Assembly (NCBI GenBank): GCA_944390115.1
Contig: CALXOW010000014.1
Span: 1-62,417, forward strand
Direction of reading: 5' to 3'
Length of the DNA: 62,417 bases
Source: an uncultured Anaerobiospirillum sp.
Lineage (GTDB): Bacteria > Pseudomonadota > Gammaproteobacteria > Enterobacterales > Succinivibrionaceae
The position numbers and the translations under genes are program-made. Below, piece by piece: positions 34,841 to 43,917 of the stretch. The notes beneath the pieces are model-generated. The model was not told the DNA's origin, did no database searches, and saw nothing but the letters and a program-made list of their open reading frames with translations. Numbering within the stretch: position 1 is the stretch's first letter; each line of letters starts with the position of its first letter.

Positions 34841-36889
34841 ATGATTGGTTCATTGTTGTCAAGATTGAGTAAAAAAGCTGACGTACGTCACGATGAGTTA
34901 AAACTCGGACGATCGCTCAGTGTGGCTATAGTCATGGTCGTGTTGATCGTGGTAGCCTCGATCGTGATGACCAACCACATCTCCGATAATGAGCGCAAGC
35001 GCTGCTTTGATCGGCTGTTAACGGAGGCACATGATATTGCCTCCTCGATTGAAACCTCGGTCAACAACGATCGTGAAGTGCTACAACTGCTGGCAGATGT
35101 GGTGGCACAAAGCGATGATTTCAACTCACCTCAATTATGGGAGCTCTTGAGATCCTTTGATCATATGGGCTTCATGTCGCAGCTGGCGCTGCTCACGCCC
35201 GATGACACGATCATCTATGGCGCGGGCCAATCACTTGATGCGTCAGGACTGCTCTCCTTTAACCAAGAGCTGATCCAAGGCAAACATATTTCACCGCGCA
35301 GTGTCAGCTTGCTTGATTCCAAGAACTACGTCCTGCGTCATTTCTGCCCGGTTAACCGCGATGGCAAGGTCGTCGCGCTGCTTTATGGCGTGATCATGGT
35401 GCAAGATCTGCCGGTGACTATGGCAATGAGGCCTTATGGCGGCAAGGGCGCGATGTTCCTGATTGAAGCTGAGAGCGGCAATTTCTTGATCGACACTTGG
35501 CATACGGGCCGATTAGGTAATCTGCGCACCTATACCGGTAAGCGTGAGATTGCTTCGGGCTATGATGTAGCCAAGTTTAGGCGCGGTTTTGCCCAGGGCG
35601 AGGTGGATTACATTGCTGGCAAGTCACGTACAATCGGTGCGTATCTCTACCTCCATTACCGGCCGGTCGGGGTCAATGATTGGCGCATTGTCGTCTCAGT
35701 CCCTGAGAGCGTAGTGATGGCCAATGCTCTCTATATCGAAAAAGTGCTCCATATCTTCTTAGGGGTGGAGATTTTCTGCTTTGCCTTGTATCTGCTCTGG
35801 GTGCTCAATGACGTGCGCCGAGTCACTGCTGAAAAGCAGCGCCGCCTTGAGACGATTCAGAATATCCATGAGATCGAGCAATTCCTCTTTAACGCGCATG
35901 AGAAGAAGGAAAATCTCTTTGCGGCCATTGAAAAGCTCGGCAAGATCATGGACGCTGGGCGTATCAACTTCTGGATGTTAGATCGGGGACTCAATTACCA
36001 TTTCCACTGGGAGCATGGGCAACCGGCCGAGGAGTGTGAAAAGGTCAGCTTGCCTCCGGTTAAGCTCTTAAAGAGCTTTGCCGCAGGCTCCAACCTCTTT
36101 GAGGCTCACACGCCACAGCAAATCGCGGCGATTGTGCCCGATGCGATTAAAGCAGCAGCCAACAGCACTGCCGCTAACGACCCAGCCGCCCCTGCAGATA
36201 CGGTTAATGCCGCCGCTACCGAGGCGGTCGTGCAGGTATTAGGCACCAAACTGCGCAATATTATTGCAGTACCGGTGCGCGATGTGGTCGCGGGCCAATT
36301 AAGTGGCGTCTTAGCGATCAGCAATGTTAATGCTGACGCCACCAATGTGCCGCTTTTGCAAGCGATGGGCTTTAGCTTTGGCATGTTCTGCAATAACGTC
36401 AAGAACCGCGCTGACCTCAAAGAACAAGGTGAGCGTGATGCCCTAACTGGTATGCTCAATCGTAATCGCTATGAGCGCGACTTACCGGAGCTCTTCGAGC
36501 AGTTCCGTGCCGCCTTGACCTGCATTTACATCGACGTCAACGGTCTGCGTGAGATGAACAATACCAGGGGGCACGACCTAGGCGACGTCATGTTGCGCAC
36601 GGTGGCCCAAGCGATCGAGAACTATTTCCCAGAAAAGTACAAGTATCGCGTTGGCGGTGACGAGTTCGTCCTCTTTGTGCCTAATGGGGATGAGGCCGAA
36701 CTGACTAAGTGCAGTCAAGACCTGGCTGCCGACCTCGAGCAGTACGACTACCACGTATCGGTAGGCATCGAGTGTGAAAGCGATGTCGAGACCATTTCCC
36801 ACTTGATCAAGGCCGCCGAGCAAAAGATGTACAACCAAAAGCGCGCCTTCTACGCCCGCCGCGAGCGGCGCAATATGCACGTGGCCTAA
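34841..36889 (+). CDS. Membrane diguanylate cyclase, paralogue 2
   Basis: The 682-residue protein has the same layout as paralogue 1: helix 1 (about 25-45), Cache-like periplasmic domain, helix 2 (about 300-322), GAF-like region with an extra Ala/Thr/Asn-rich loop (about 435-460), and GGDEF at 605-609. The cytoplasmic half is nearly identical to paralogue 1 (for example LRNIIAVPVRDVVAGQLSGV and NNVKNRADLKEQGERDALTG), whereas the periplasmic half is less conserved, as expected if the copies sense different ligands. RxxD is again absent. GAG-T-G-A at 34830-34836 serves as a weak ribosome binding site. Confidence 0.88.
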   Translation: MIGSLLSRLSKKADVRHDELKLGRSLSVAIVMVVLIVVASIVMTNHISDNERKRCFDRLLTEAHDIASSIETSVNNDREVLQLLADVVAQSDDFNSPQLWELLRSFDHMGFMSQLALLTPDDTIIYGAGQSLDASGLLSFNQELIQGKHISPRSVSLLDSKNYVLRHFCPVNRDGKVVALLYGVIMVQDLPVTMAMRPYGGKGAMFLIEAESGNFLIDTWHTGRLGNLRTYTGKREIASGYDVAKFRRGFAQGEVDYIAGKSRTIGAYLYLHYRPVGVNDWRIVVSVPESVVMANALYIEKVLHIFLGVEIFCFALYLLWVLNDVRRVTAEKQRRLETIQNIHEIEQFLFNAHEKKENLFAAIEKLGKIMDAGRINFWMLDRGLNYHFHWEHGQPAEECEKVSLPPVKLLKSFAAGSNLFEAHTPQQIAAIVPDAIKAAANSTAANDPAAPADTVNAAATEAVVQVLGTKLRNIIAVPVRDVVAGQLSGVLAISNVNADATNVPLLQAMGFSFGMFCNNVKNRADLKEQGERDALTGMLNRNRYERDLPELFEQFRAALTCIYIDVNGLREMNNTRGHDLGDVMLRTVAQAIENYFPEKYKYRVGGDEFVLFVPNGDEAELTKCSQDLAADLEQYDYHVSVGIECESDVETISHLIKAAEQKMYNQKRAFYARRERRNMHVA

Positions 36890-37333
36890 CCAAGCTGCCC
36901 CCAAATGGCGCAAAAAAAAAAAAAAACAGCCTCAGCGCGCTGTGGAACCTGCCCAGTGCGCTGTGGGACTAACCCCACGCGACTTTGAGTTTGCCCGGCC
37001 CATAACTTAATGCCGCCTCAGTCCTTGCTGGGGACTAACTCTGCCCACCAAAGTGCGTGCTTATTCCAGTCCACGCTGGGTTTTTAGGTTTTTGGTTTGA
37101 ATTGGTGCGCGTATAAACTGTGACGCTGGTAGGTGGTTGCGAGACGCAGCTTGGTGTTATGCTGAACCTTTACGGTGTCATCATTATGCTTGTAGCCCTT
37201 TAATCTTGTGAGGTCAGAACCAGGTTAACGACGCTGAATGGCTTTGAGCACAGGTTGCGGGGTAGTTGCGTTGCTGCGAGCATGATGGTGCAGGACGAGG
37301 TTGGCCTCGTGAATTTAAGCTAAAGGCGACATC
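36890..37333. other. Gap between cyclase paralogues 2 and 3
   Basis: These 444 bp hold an A15 tract (36912-36926), followed by GCGCTGTGG direct repeats (36938-36946 and 36958-36966). No credible open frame, RNA gene or terminator is recognised. A promoter for paralogue 3 probably lies here. Confidence 0.4.
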
Positions 37334-39421
37334 ATGATGCGTTCTTGGTTCGGCACATTTATTAAGGATTTCAGCGTTAAATTAGGGGCGGGCGCACAGC
37401 GCTGGGCGCAGCGCTGGGCACAGCGCCTAAGCCCGCAGAGCCGTACTTGGCGGGCGCGCCAGAAGAGCCGCCCGGCTAAAAGTCCCAGCGATGAGATGCG
37501 TTGGGGCCGCTCCTTGGTCGGCGCGGTCTTGGTGGTAATCTTGGTGGGCATTGCGTCGGTAGTGATGACCAATCACATTGCCGCTGTTGAGCGCGAACGT
37601 TGTTTTGACCGTCTTTACGAAGAAGGCAGCGATGTCGCTACCTATATCGAGCATGTTATTGCCCATGATCGAGAGGAGTTGAATTTACTGGCTGCGATGG
37701 TAGCACAAAGTGAGGAGGTCACCGATCCTAAGCTGTGGCAGCTCTTAAGCTCCTTTAAGGCCGTTGGTTTCATGTCCAAGGTTGGCTTGCTGCTGCCTGA
37801 TGACTCGCTCGTCTATGGGACGGGGCAGAAACTTAATGTTAAGGGCAAGTTGTCTTTTGCCTCGGAGGCCGCTCTGGGGGCCCATATCTCAGAGCGTAGT
37901 ACCAGCTTGTTCGGCCCAAATAAATATGTGTTGCGGCATTTCGTGCCGGTGGAGCGTGCGGGGCAAGTAGTCGGTATGCTCTATGGCTTAGTGGTGTTAG
38001 ATCAGCTGCCTATATCGATGTCCTCACTGCCTTATACCGGCAAGGGTGCGATCTTCCTGATTGAGAGTGACACGGGTAATTACCTTATTGACACCTGGCA
38101 TCAAGGACCTTTGGGCAATATTTGGCAAAAAGGTGAGCGCGAGTTGGCATCGGGCTATAACTTTGCCGACTTTAAGCGTGGTTTGATCGAGGGGCAGCTG
38201 GGCGTTATGAGCTACTTCTCGCGCACCATTGGCGACTTCGTTTATTACCATTACCGCCCCCTGGGAATTAATAATTGGCGGGTTGCCGTGTCCGTACCTG
38301 AGGTGGTGGTGATGGCCAATGCCAAGCATATCGAGACATCCCTCCATACCTTCTTAGGCGTTGAGTTTGTCTGCTTTGCCCTGTATCTCTTATGGGTGCT
38401 CAATGACGCCCGTAAGGTTACGGCACTTAAGCAGCGGCGCCTTGATAATGTGCAGCATCTCCATGAAATCGAGCAATTCTTGTTCAACGCTCATGAGAAA
38501 AAGGAAAATCTCTACGCCGCAATCGAAAAGATGGGGCAGGTCATGGGCTGTGAGCGCCTGAACTTTTGGTTCTTAGATCGAGGCATCAATCGCCACTATT
38601 GCTGGGAGCAAGGCAAGCCGACCGAGGAAGGTACCGACGCCACGCTGCTCCCAGTTAAACTGCTCAAGAACTTTGCCGCTGGAGCAGAGCTCTTTGTAGC
38701 TGATACTCCAGCCGAAATTGCGGCCATCCTGCCTGATGGCGCTAAAGCGGGCAATGATAGTGGCGCTCAAGCAGCCACGAAACTCAAAAACGTCATGGCT
38801 GTGCCGGTGCGCGATGTGGTCGCCGGACAGTTGTGCGGTGTGTTGGCCTTAAGCAATATTAAAAAGGGTGCACGCAATGTGCCCCTCTTGAACGCCTTAA
38901 GCTTTAGCTTTGGTATGTACTGCAACAACGTCAAGAACCGCGCCGACCTGCAAGAGCAAGGCGATCGTGATACCTTAACAGGCATGTTCAACCGCAATCG
39001 CTACGAGCGCGATTTGCCTGAGCTCTTCAAGCAATACCAGGCCGCCCTCACCTGTATTTACATCGACGTCAATGGCCTGCGTGAGATGAACAACACCAAG
39101 GGCCACGATTTAGGTGACATCATGCTGCGTACCGTTGCGCAAGCGATTACCACTTACTTCCCAGGGCCATACCAGTACCGAGTGGGCGGTGATGAGTTCG
39201 TGCTCTTTGTCCCAGCCGGAGATGAGGCTGAACTCACTAAGTGCAGTGTCGACTTGGCCACTGACATTGCGCAATACGACTACCACATCTCGGTTGGCAT
39301 CGAAAGTCAGCAGCAGGTTGCAACCATTGCACAATTGATTAAGGCGGCCGAGCAGAAGATGTACGACCAAAAACGCGCCTTCTACGCGACGCGCGATCGA
39401 CGCAAGATGCACGTAGCTTAG
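37334..39421 (+). CDS. Membrane diguanylate cyclase, paralogue 3
   Basis: The 695-residue protein has a longer basic cytoplasmic N-terminus (QRWAQRWAQR repeat, about 22-50) before helix 1. The Cache-like domain, helix 2, GAF-like region and GGDEF at 618-622 follow. It diverges more from the other two but keeps HEIEQFLFNAHEKKENLYAAIE and the full GGDEF active site with IYIDVNGLREMNNTKGHDLGD. RxxD is absent. An alternative start codon is the next ATG (37337). The autotransporter gene converges on it 89 bp downstream. Confidence 0.87.
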   Translation: MMRSWFGTFIKDFSVKLGAGAQRWAQRWAQRLSPQSRTWRARQKSRPAKSPSDEMRWGRSLVGAVLVVILVGIASVVMTNHIAAVERERCFDRLYEEGSDVATYIEHVIAHDREELNLLAAMVAQSEEVTDPKLWQLLSSFKAVGFMSKVGLLLPDDSLVYGTGQKLNVKGKLSFASEAALGAHISERSTSLFGPNKYVLRHFVPVERAGQVVGMLYGLVVLDQLPISMSSLPYTGKGAIFLIESDTGNYLIDTWHQGPLGNIWQKGERELASGYNFADFKRGLIEGQLGVMSYFSRTIGDFVYYHYRPLGINNWRVAVSVPEVVVMANAKHIETSLHTFLGVEFVCFALYLLWVLNDARKVTALKQRRLDNVQHLHEIEQFLFNAHEKKENLYAAIEKMGQVMGCERLNFWFLDRGINRHYCWEQGKPTEEGTDATLLPVKLLKNFAAGAELFVADTPAEIAAILPDGAKAGNDSGAQAATKLKNVMAVPVRDVVAGQLCGVLALSNIKKGARNVPLLNALSFSFGMYCNNVKNRADLQEQGDRDTLTGMFNRNRYERDLPELFKQYQAALTCIYIDVNGLREMNNTKGHDLGDIMLRTVAQAITTYFPGPYQYRVGGDEFVLFVPAGDEAELTKCSVDLATDIAQYDYHISVGIESQQQVATIAQLIKAAEQKMYDQKRAFYATRDRRKMHVA

Positions 39422-39510
39422 CCACGCTATTTGGCACGTTCCCGTGCTAATAGGGGAGCGTGCCTATGACACTCAGTTCAGATCTTGGCGGCGCCCAGCA
39501 GGCCTGAGCC

Positions 39511-42168
39511 TTAAAAAGGCCAAGCCAGCTCCAGCTGGCCACTGAACTCTGAGATATCAGCCCAGCTGCGGCGCAGCGCAGCGTGGTAGGTAATAGGTCC
39601 CAAGGTTCCTGCTGCGCCGAGATTTATGCCACAGCTGGTGCCATCAAGCTCATAGGCTGGTACCTCATAGTTCTCAACCATGCCGGTAAAACGTGAGGAC
39701 AAGATGCGTCGTCCGTAGCCGCTGAGGCTAAGCGTGAGCTGGTCGCTGACTTGCCACTTGGCGCCAAGACCTAGGCGCACCGAGTTGAGCGTCATTGCAT
39801 CCATGTTCAACGTGTTGTGATCCTTGTGCTCAATGGTCAAGTCGGTCGCGTTGAGGTAGATGAGGTCGTAGCGCAGTTGCGGGACGAGCGCTACGGTGGG
39901 CGTTAGAGGCAGTTCGTAACTGCCTTTGAGGCTTAAGGTCGCATATTCGGTGTCATAATCGAAGGCTACTTGGTCCTTGGTGCGCTCAAAGTACGCCTCA
40001 AAGTCTGATTGCACCATGCCCGCACGCACGGCGCCGTGAAGCGTCCAGCCGTTATGGTCAAGCCCCAACATCACGCCCAAGCCCCCGGTCTTAACTGAGC
40101 CTTGGGGCGTAATACCGGCAAAGTCTTGTTCACAATCGGCTTGTCCCAGCTCCATAAAGAGCACGGAGTACAGGGGCCCAGGTCCTGGCAGCGCCACTCC
40201 CATTAAGGTGGCCGCACCCTCGAGTTCTAAGACGCCGTTGGCCTTAAAGTCAAAGTCGTAAGCACGCCCGGCTATCACGGGAGCGACGCTCTTGGGTATA
40301 ACCAGTTCGTCGAGCAGGCTGGCGCCTTGCGCCAGAGTTAAGGCCGCCGCTGCCGGGGTTACGAGCAAGGTTTGGGCGTGAGCTCGGTCGACCTGCGTGC
40401 TGTGCTCAAAGATAGGCTGGTTCTCAGACGATGGCTGGTCTGGTTGAGGGGTATCAGGTTGTGGCTTCTCAGGCTGAGGGTTATCAGGCTGTGGCTCGTC
40501 AGGTTGTGGCTCATCAGGCTGTGGCTCTTGTTCGTTGGGAGGTGTAGGGCCGGTTTCCGTCCAAATGAGCTCGTGCTCAAAGCGGTGATCGTCCTTAGGC
40601 ACCCAAGCGTTGAAGACAAAGGTCTCATCGCCGCGAATCAAGGTGGTTTCGTCTACGATGAGCTGGTCGGTCGCGTCAACGTAGATGAGCTTGCTTGGGT
40701 CGGCCGCTGGTACCTTAAGGCCGCTCACCCAGAGTTCTTTGTGGCGCAGATCAAGGCCCGCTGCACCGGTTACGGTCAGGGCGTGCTTAGGGTTAGCGCT
40801 GGTCACGCTGTCATTGCTGGGGTGCAGCAAGATGTGCAGTCGTCTAAAGTCGGTCAGGCCACCCACGCGCACCGTGCCATCAACCGCGATCTCTTGCGTT
40901 CCTGAGATGGTGCCCGTGACGGTGGTGGTGCCACGGACAATCGCGAGGTTGTGCGCTAAGTTTTGCGCAGCGGCCACGATCGCATTGCCATTAACAGTGG
41001 CGTTATTAAGCAGCAGCGTATTGTGGGCGGCGCTTGGGGCTTGAGCCACGGTTACATCCCCGTGTACTGTGCCGTTTGTGACCCGCAAGAGGTTAAGGTC
41101 AGCGTTTGCGCTCTGGCTGTGGGAGGCCAGTACTGAGCCCTGCACTGTGCCTTCAATGCTGACTGCGTTGTAATTGGCAGGACCGTGCGCGGTAGCACCC
41201 ACAATTGAGCCTGTTACCGTGGCGTTAGCGTAGAGGTTTACTTGGTTAAAGTAGGCCGCGCCGGTGTAAGATTGTGCGCCCAGCACTTGCTCAGTGCTGC
41301 CCGCGCTCACATTGACGGTGTTGGCCAGCACATTGCCTGATGCGACCGCGCCGATAAGCTGCTTTGTGGTACCAGACCATTGGGTAATGGAGTTGTCGGA
41401 GGCGCTACCTTGGGGGCTATAGCCTGCCAGCGCAGTGTTGACCGTGCCCATCAGATCTACAAAGTTGCTGTCAGCAGCGGTAGCGCCCATACCGCCGACC
41501 ACGCTGTCAGCTGTACCCATAATCGAAACTGAGTTTTGCGCGGCGCTACCTTGGGTCGCCACTGCACCTAAGACGGTGGTGGCTACGCTGCCTGCGTCCG
41601 TGATGACCTCATTGGAGCTGGCGCTGGCTCCTGAGCCGCCCACAGCCCACGTGGTGCGGGCGCTGCTACTGAGCCATAAATCGTTGCTCTGCGCTGCGCC
41701 GTTAAGGCTCATGCCAGCCACGGCATAGGTAGCGCTGCCCTCTAAATTGAGCGTGTTGACGCGCACAGTGCCCTGACTCCAAGCGGCCAGTGCGCTCTGA
41801 GCTTGGCTATCCGAGCTTATATTCAAAGTATTGTAGGAGGTGGGGCTGGTGCCTTGATTTAAGGCTGTGAGAGCTAGATTCAAGGTGCTGCCTGTCACTG
41901 TAAGCTCATTGTCAGCAACATTTTGGCTGTGATGCCAAGCACCGATGGCGTCGTAAGATCCTGAGATGCCGCTTAGCTCGACGCGATTGCCGCGAAAGGT
42001 CCCGCTTTGAGGGCCAAACCACGGGCTTGCAGACAACTCAAGACCCGAATTTTGAATGGGGCTGCTTGCGGCGCTTAGGGGCGTAGAGCTGCTGGTGAAG
42101 TTGAGATATTGGGCCTGGGCTGGCGTGAGAGCAAGCAGAGCTAAAGTCAGGGGAAGAGGTTTGATCAT
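39511..42168 (-). CDS. Type V autotransporter adhesin-like protein
   Basis: The 885-residue protein has a signal peptide (LALLALTPAQAQ), a passenger of about 500 residues made of short repeats such as NSVSIMGTADSVVGGMG, typical of a beta-helix, and a Pro/Gln/Asp linker (PQPDEPQPDE-type, about 545-585). The C-terminal autotransporter barrel of about 260 residues contains GVMLGLDHNGWTLHGAVRAG and ends in an aromatic residue (LELAWPF). The passenger function cannot be read; adhesion or biofilm roles are usual. The ATG at 42168 follows AAGGAG. It faces the three cyclase genes. Confidence 0.85.
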   Translation of the reverse strand: MIKPLPLTLALLALTPAQAQYLNFTSSSTPLSAASSPIQNSGLELSASPWFGPQSGTFRGNRVELSGISGSYDAIGAWHHSQNVADNELTVTGSTLNLALTALNQGTSPTSYNTLNISSDSQAQSALAAWSQGTVRVNTLNLEGSATYAVAGMSLNGAAQSNDLWLSSSARTTWAVGGSGASASSNEVITDAGSVATTVLGAVATQGSAAQNSVSIMGTADSVVGGMGATAADSNFVDLMGTVNTALAGYSPQGSASDNSITQWSGTTKQLIGAVASGNVLANTVNVSAGSTEQVLGAQSYTGAAYFNQVNLYANATVTGSIVGATAHGPANYNAVSIEGTVQGSVLASHSQSANADLNLLRVTNGTVHGDVTVAQAPSAAHNTLLLNNATVNGNAIVAAAQNLAHNLAIVRGTTTVTGTISGTQEIAVDGTVRVGGLTDFRRLHILLHPSNDSVTSANPKHALTVTGAAGLDLRHKELWVSGLKVPAADPSKLIYVDATDQLIVDETTLIRGDETFVFNAWVPKDDHRFEHELIWTETGPTPPNEQEPQPDEPQPDEPQPDNPQPEKPQPDTPQPDQPSSENQPIFEHSTQVDRAHAQTLLVTPAAAALTLAQGASLLDELVIPKSVAPVIAGRAYDFDFKANGVLELEGAATLMGVALPGPGPLYSVLFMELGQADCEQDFAGITPQGSVKTGGLGVMLGLDHNGWTLHGAVRAGMVQSDFEAYFERTKDQVAFDYDTEYATLSLKGSYELPLTPTVALVPQLRYDLIYLNATDLTIEHKDHNTLNMDAMTLNSVRLGLGAKWQVSDQLTLSLSGYGRRILSSRFTGMVENYEVPAYELDGTSCGINLGAAGTLGPITYHAALRRSWADISEFSGQLELAWPF

Positions 42169-42405
42169 AGGCTTGCTCCTTGGACCATTTGGCTTTAAAG
42201 CCATATTACCTGCTCATCTTACGAGATTTTCCTTATTGTGACAAATTGAAATGAGCTTGACGCTGCTTCCCAACTTGGCTGGGGATAGTGGCTAGGGTGC
42301 AAATAGGGTGCAAAAAAGGCCAGGTGTCGGCTCATTTCTTTTGCGCTAAAACGCATAAAAATGGGCTTTTTCACCTGACCTTGCGACTTCAATCAGAAGA
42401 CGGGA

Positions 42406-43908
42406 TTAGGCACTTTGCTCCGTGCGGCACGGAAGGGCCATGAGCTGCTGGTACACGCTCAGGGCGCAATCACGGCCCTCGGCTAAGGCATAGACCACCA
42501 AAGACTGACCTTTGCGGCAGTCGCCCGTGACAAAGACTTGCGGGTCGGAGCTTTGGAAGGCGTTAGCGCCTTGCGTTGTAGCCTTAAAGTTGTGGCGCTC
42601 GTCTTGGGCAAGACCTGCTTTCTCAAAGGCCTTTTGGCTCGGGTGGCTATAGCCTAGAGCAATGAGCACGATGTCCGCCTCTAAGCTGCCTTCAGAGTCC
42701 TTGATTGGGGTGATCTTGCGCTTGGGCCCCCACTTAACTTGGACCGTGTTAATAGCGCCCACCGTGCTTGGGTCATCTTTGCTTGGGACAAATTCCGTGG
42801 TGTTGGTGGCAAAGAGCCTGGTGCAGCCTTCCTCTTGCGAGGTCGAGGTGTGCTTGATCGGGCGGGCGTTAGGCCAGACCTCACGCACGTTGATCTCAGT
42901 TGGCAGCTCCTCGTGATAGTCCACTTGGGTGACCGACGCAGCGCCCTTGCGGATTGAGACGCCAATGCAGTCCGAGGCCGTTTCACCGCCTCCAATGATC
43001 ACCACCTTCTTGCCCTTGACCTCAATGGGGTTGAGGCCTTTGCCTTGATTCTCCTTGTTTTGCGCAATGAGAAAATCGAGGGCAAAGTAAATGCCCTGGA
43101 GGGCACGGCCGGGGACGTTGAGATCGCGTGGGGTCTCTGAGCCCACTGCTAAGACCACGGCGTCGTATTGCTCCTTGAGCTCAGCTAAGCTGACCACAGC
43201 TTGGTGGTCGCTGTGAATGCCGGACTCTAATTGTGGGTTGGCATCTTGGTTGGCTAAGACCAAGGTTGAGGTCTTAAAGATTACGCCTTCGGCAGCCATT
43301 TGCTTGATCTTGCGATCGAGCACTTCCTTGGAGAGCTTGAAGTCCGGAATGCCGTAGCGCAGTAGGCCGCCAATCTGGTCCATCTTCTCATAGACACAGA
43401 CCTTAACGCCTAAGCGGTTTAAGCGCACCGCGCATGCCAGGGCCGCCGGGCCCGAGCCGACAATCGCCACCGTTTTACCCGTGCTTGCCGTTGGGGCAAG
43501 GCTGTGCACTAAGCCATGAGCGTAGGCGTATTCGATAATCTTGCGCTCAATTGACTTGATGCCGACTTCGTGCGGCTGGTAGAGGCCTAGGCAGCAGCTT
43601 TCCTGGCACAGGGCCGGGCAAATGCGCCCCGTGATCTCAGGGAAGTCGTTGGTGCTGATTAAGGCTTGATAGGCCTCGGCCCAGCGCCCGGCAGCGACCA
43701 TTTTGTTGAAGTCGGGCATGTCATTGTGCAGAGGACAGCGGTTTTGGCAAAAAGGAATGCCGCAATCCATACAGCGTGAGGCCTGTTGTTGCGCCTGCGC
43801 ATCGCTTAAGGTCGCGATAAACTCGTTGAAGTGCGTGATACGCGTCGCCACACTTTCCTGGGCGGCGACGACCAAGGGTAAGTCCATGAATCCACGTTCG
43901 TTTGCCAT
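42406..43908 (-). CDS. gltD: Glutamate synthase (NADPH) small subunit
   Basis: The 500-residue subunit passes electrons from NADPH through FAD and iron-sulfur clusters to GltB. The N-terminal cluster cysteines are in CMDCGIPFCQNRCPLHN and CPALCQESCC. The FAD loop is VAIVGSGPAALACAV and the NADPH loop is VVIIGGGETASDCIG. The ATG at 43908 lies 6 bp after AGGAG, a site that includes the gltB stop codon; the ATG at 43914 would overlap that site. It is the last gene of the glnA-gltB-gltD cluster. Confidence 0.93.
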   Translation of the reverse strand: MANERGFMDLPLVVAAQESVATRITHFNEFIATLSDAQAQQQASRCMDCGIPFCQNRCPLHNDMPDFNKMVAAGRWAEAYQALISTNDFPEITGRICPALCQESCCLGLYQPHEVGIKSIERKIIEYAYAHGLVHSLAPTASTGKTVAIVGSGPAALACAVRLNRLGVKVCVYEKMDQIGGLLRYGIPDFKLSKEVLDRKIKQMAAEGVIFKTSTLVLANQDANPQLESGIHSDHQAVVSLAELKEQYDAVVLAVGSETPRDLNVPGRALQGIYFALDFLIAQNKENQGKGLNPIEVKGKKVVIIGGGETASDCIGVSIRKGAASVTQVDYHEELPTEINVREVWPNARPIKHTSTSQEEGCTRLFATNTTEFVPSKDDPSTVGAINTVQVKWGPKRKITPIKDSEGSLEADIVLIALGYSHPSQKAFEKAGLAQDERHNFKATTQGANAFQSSDPQVFVTGDCRKGQSLVVYALAEGRDCALSVYQQLMALPCRTEQSA

Positions 43909-43917
43909 GACCATCTC

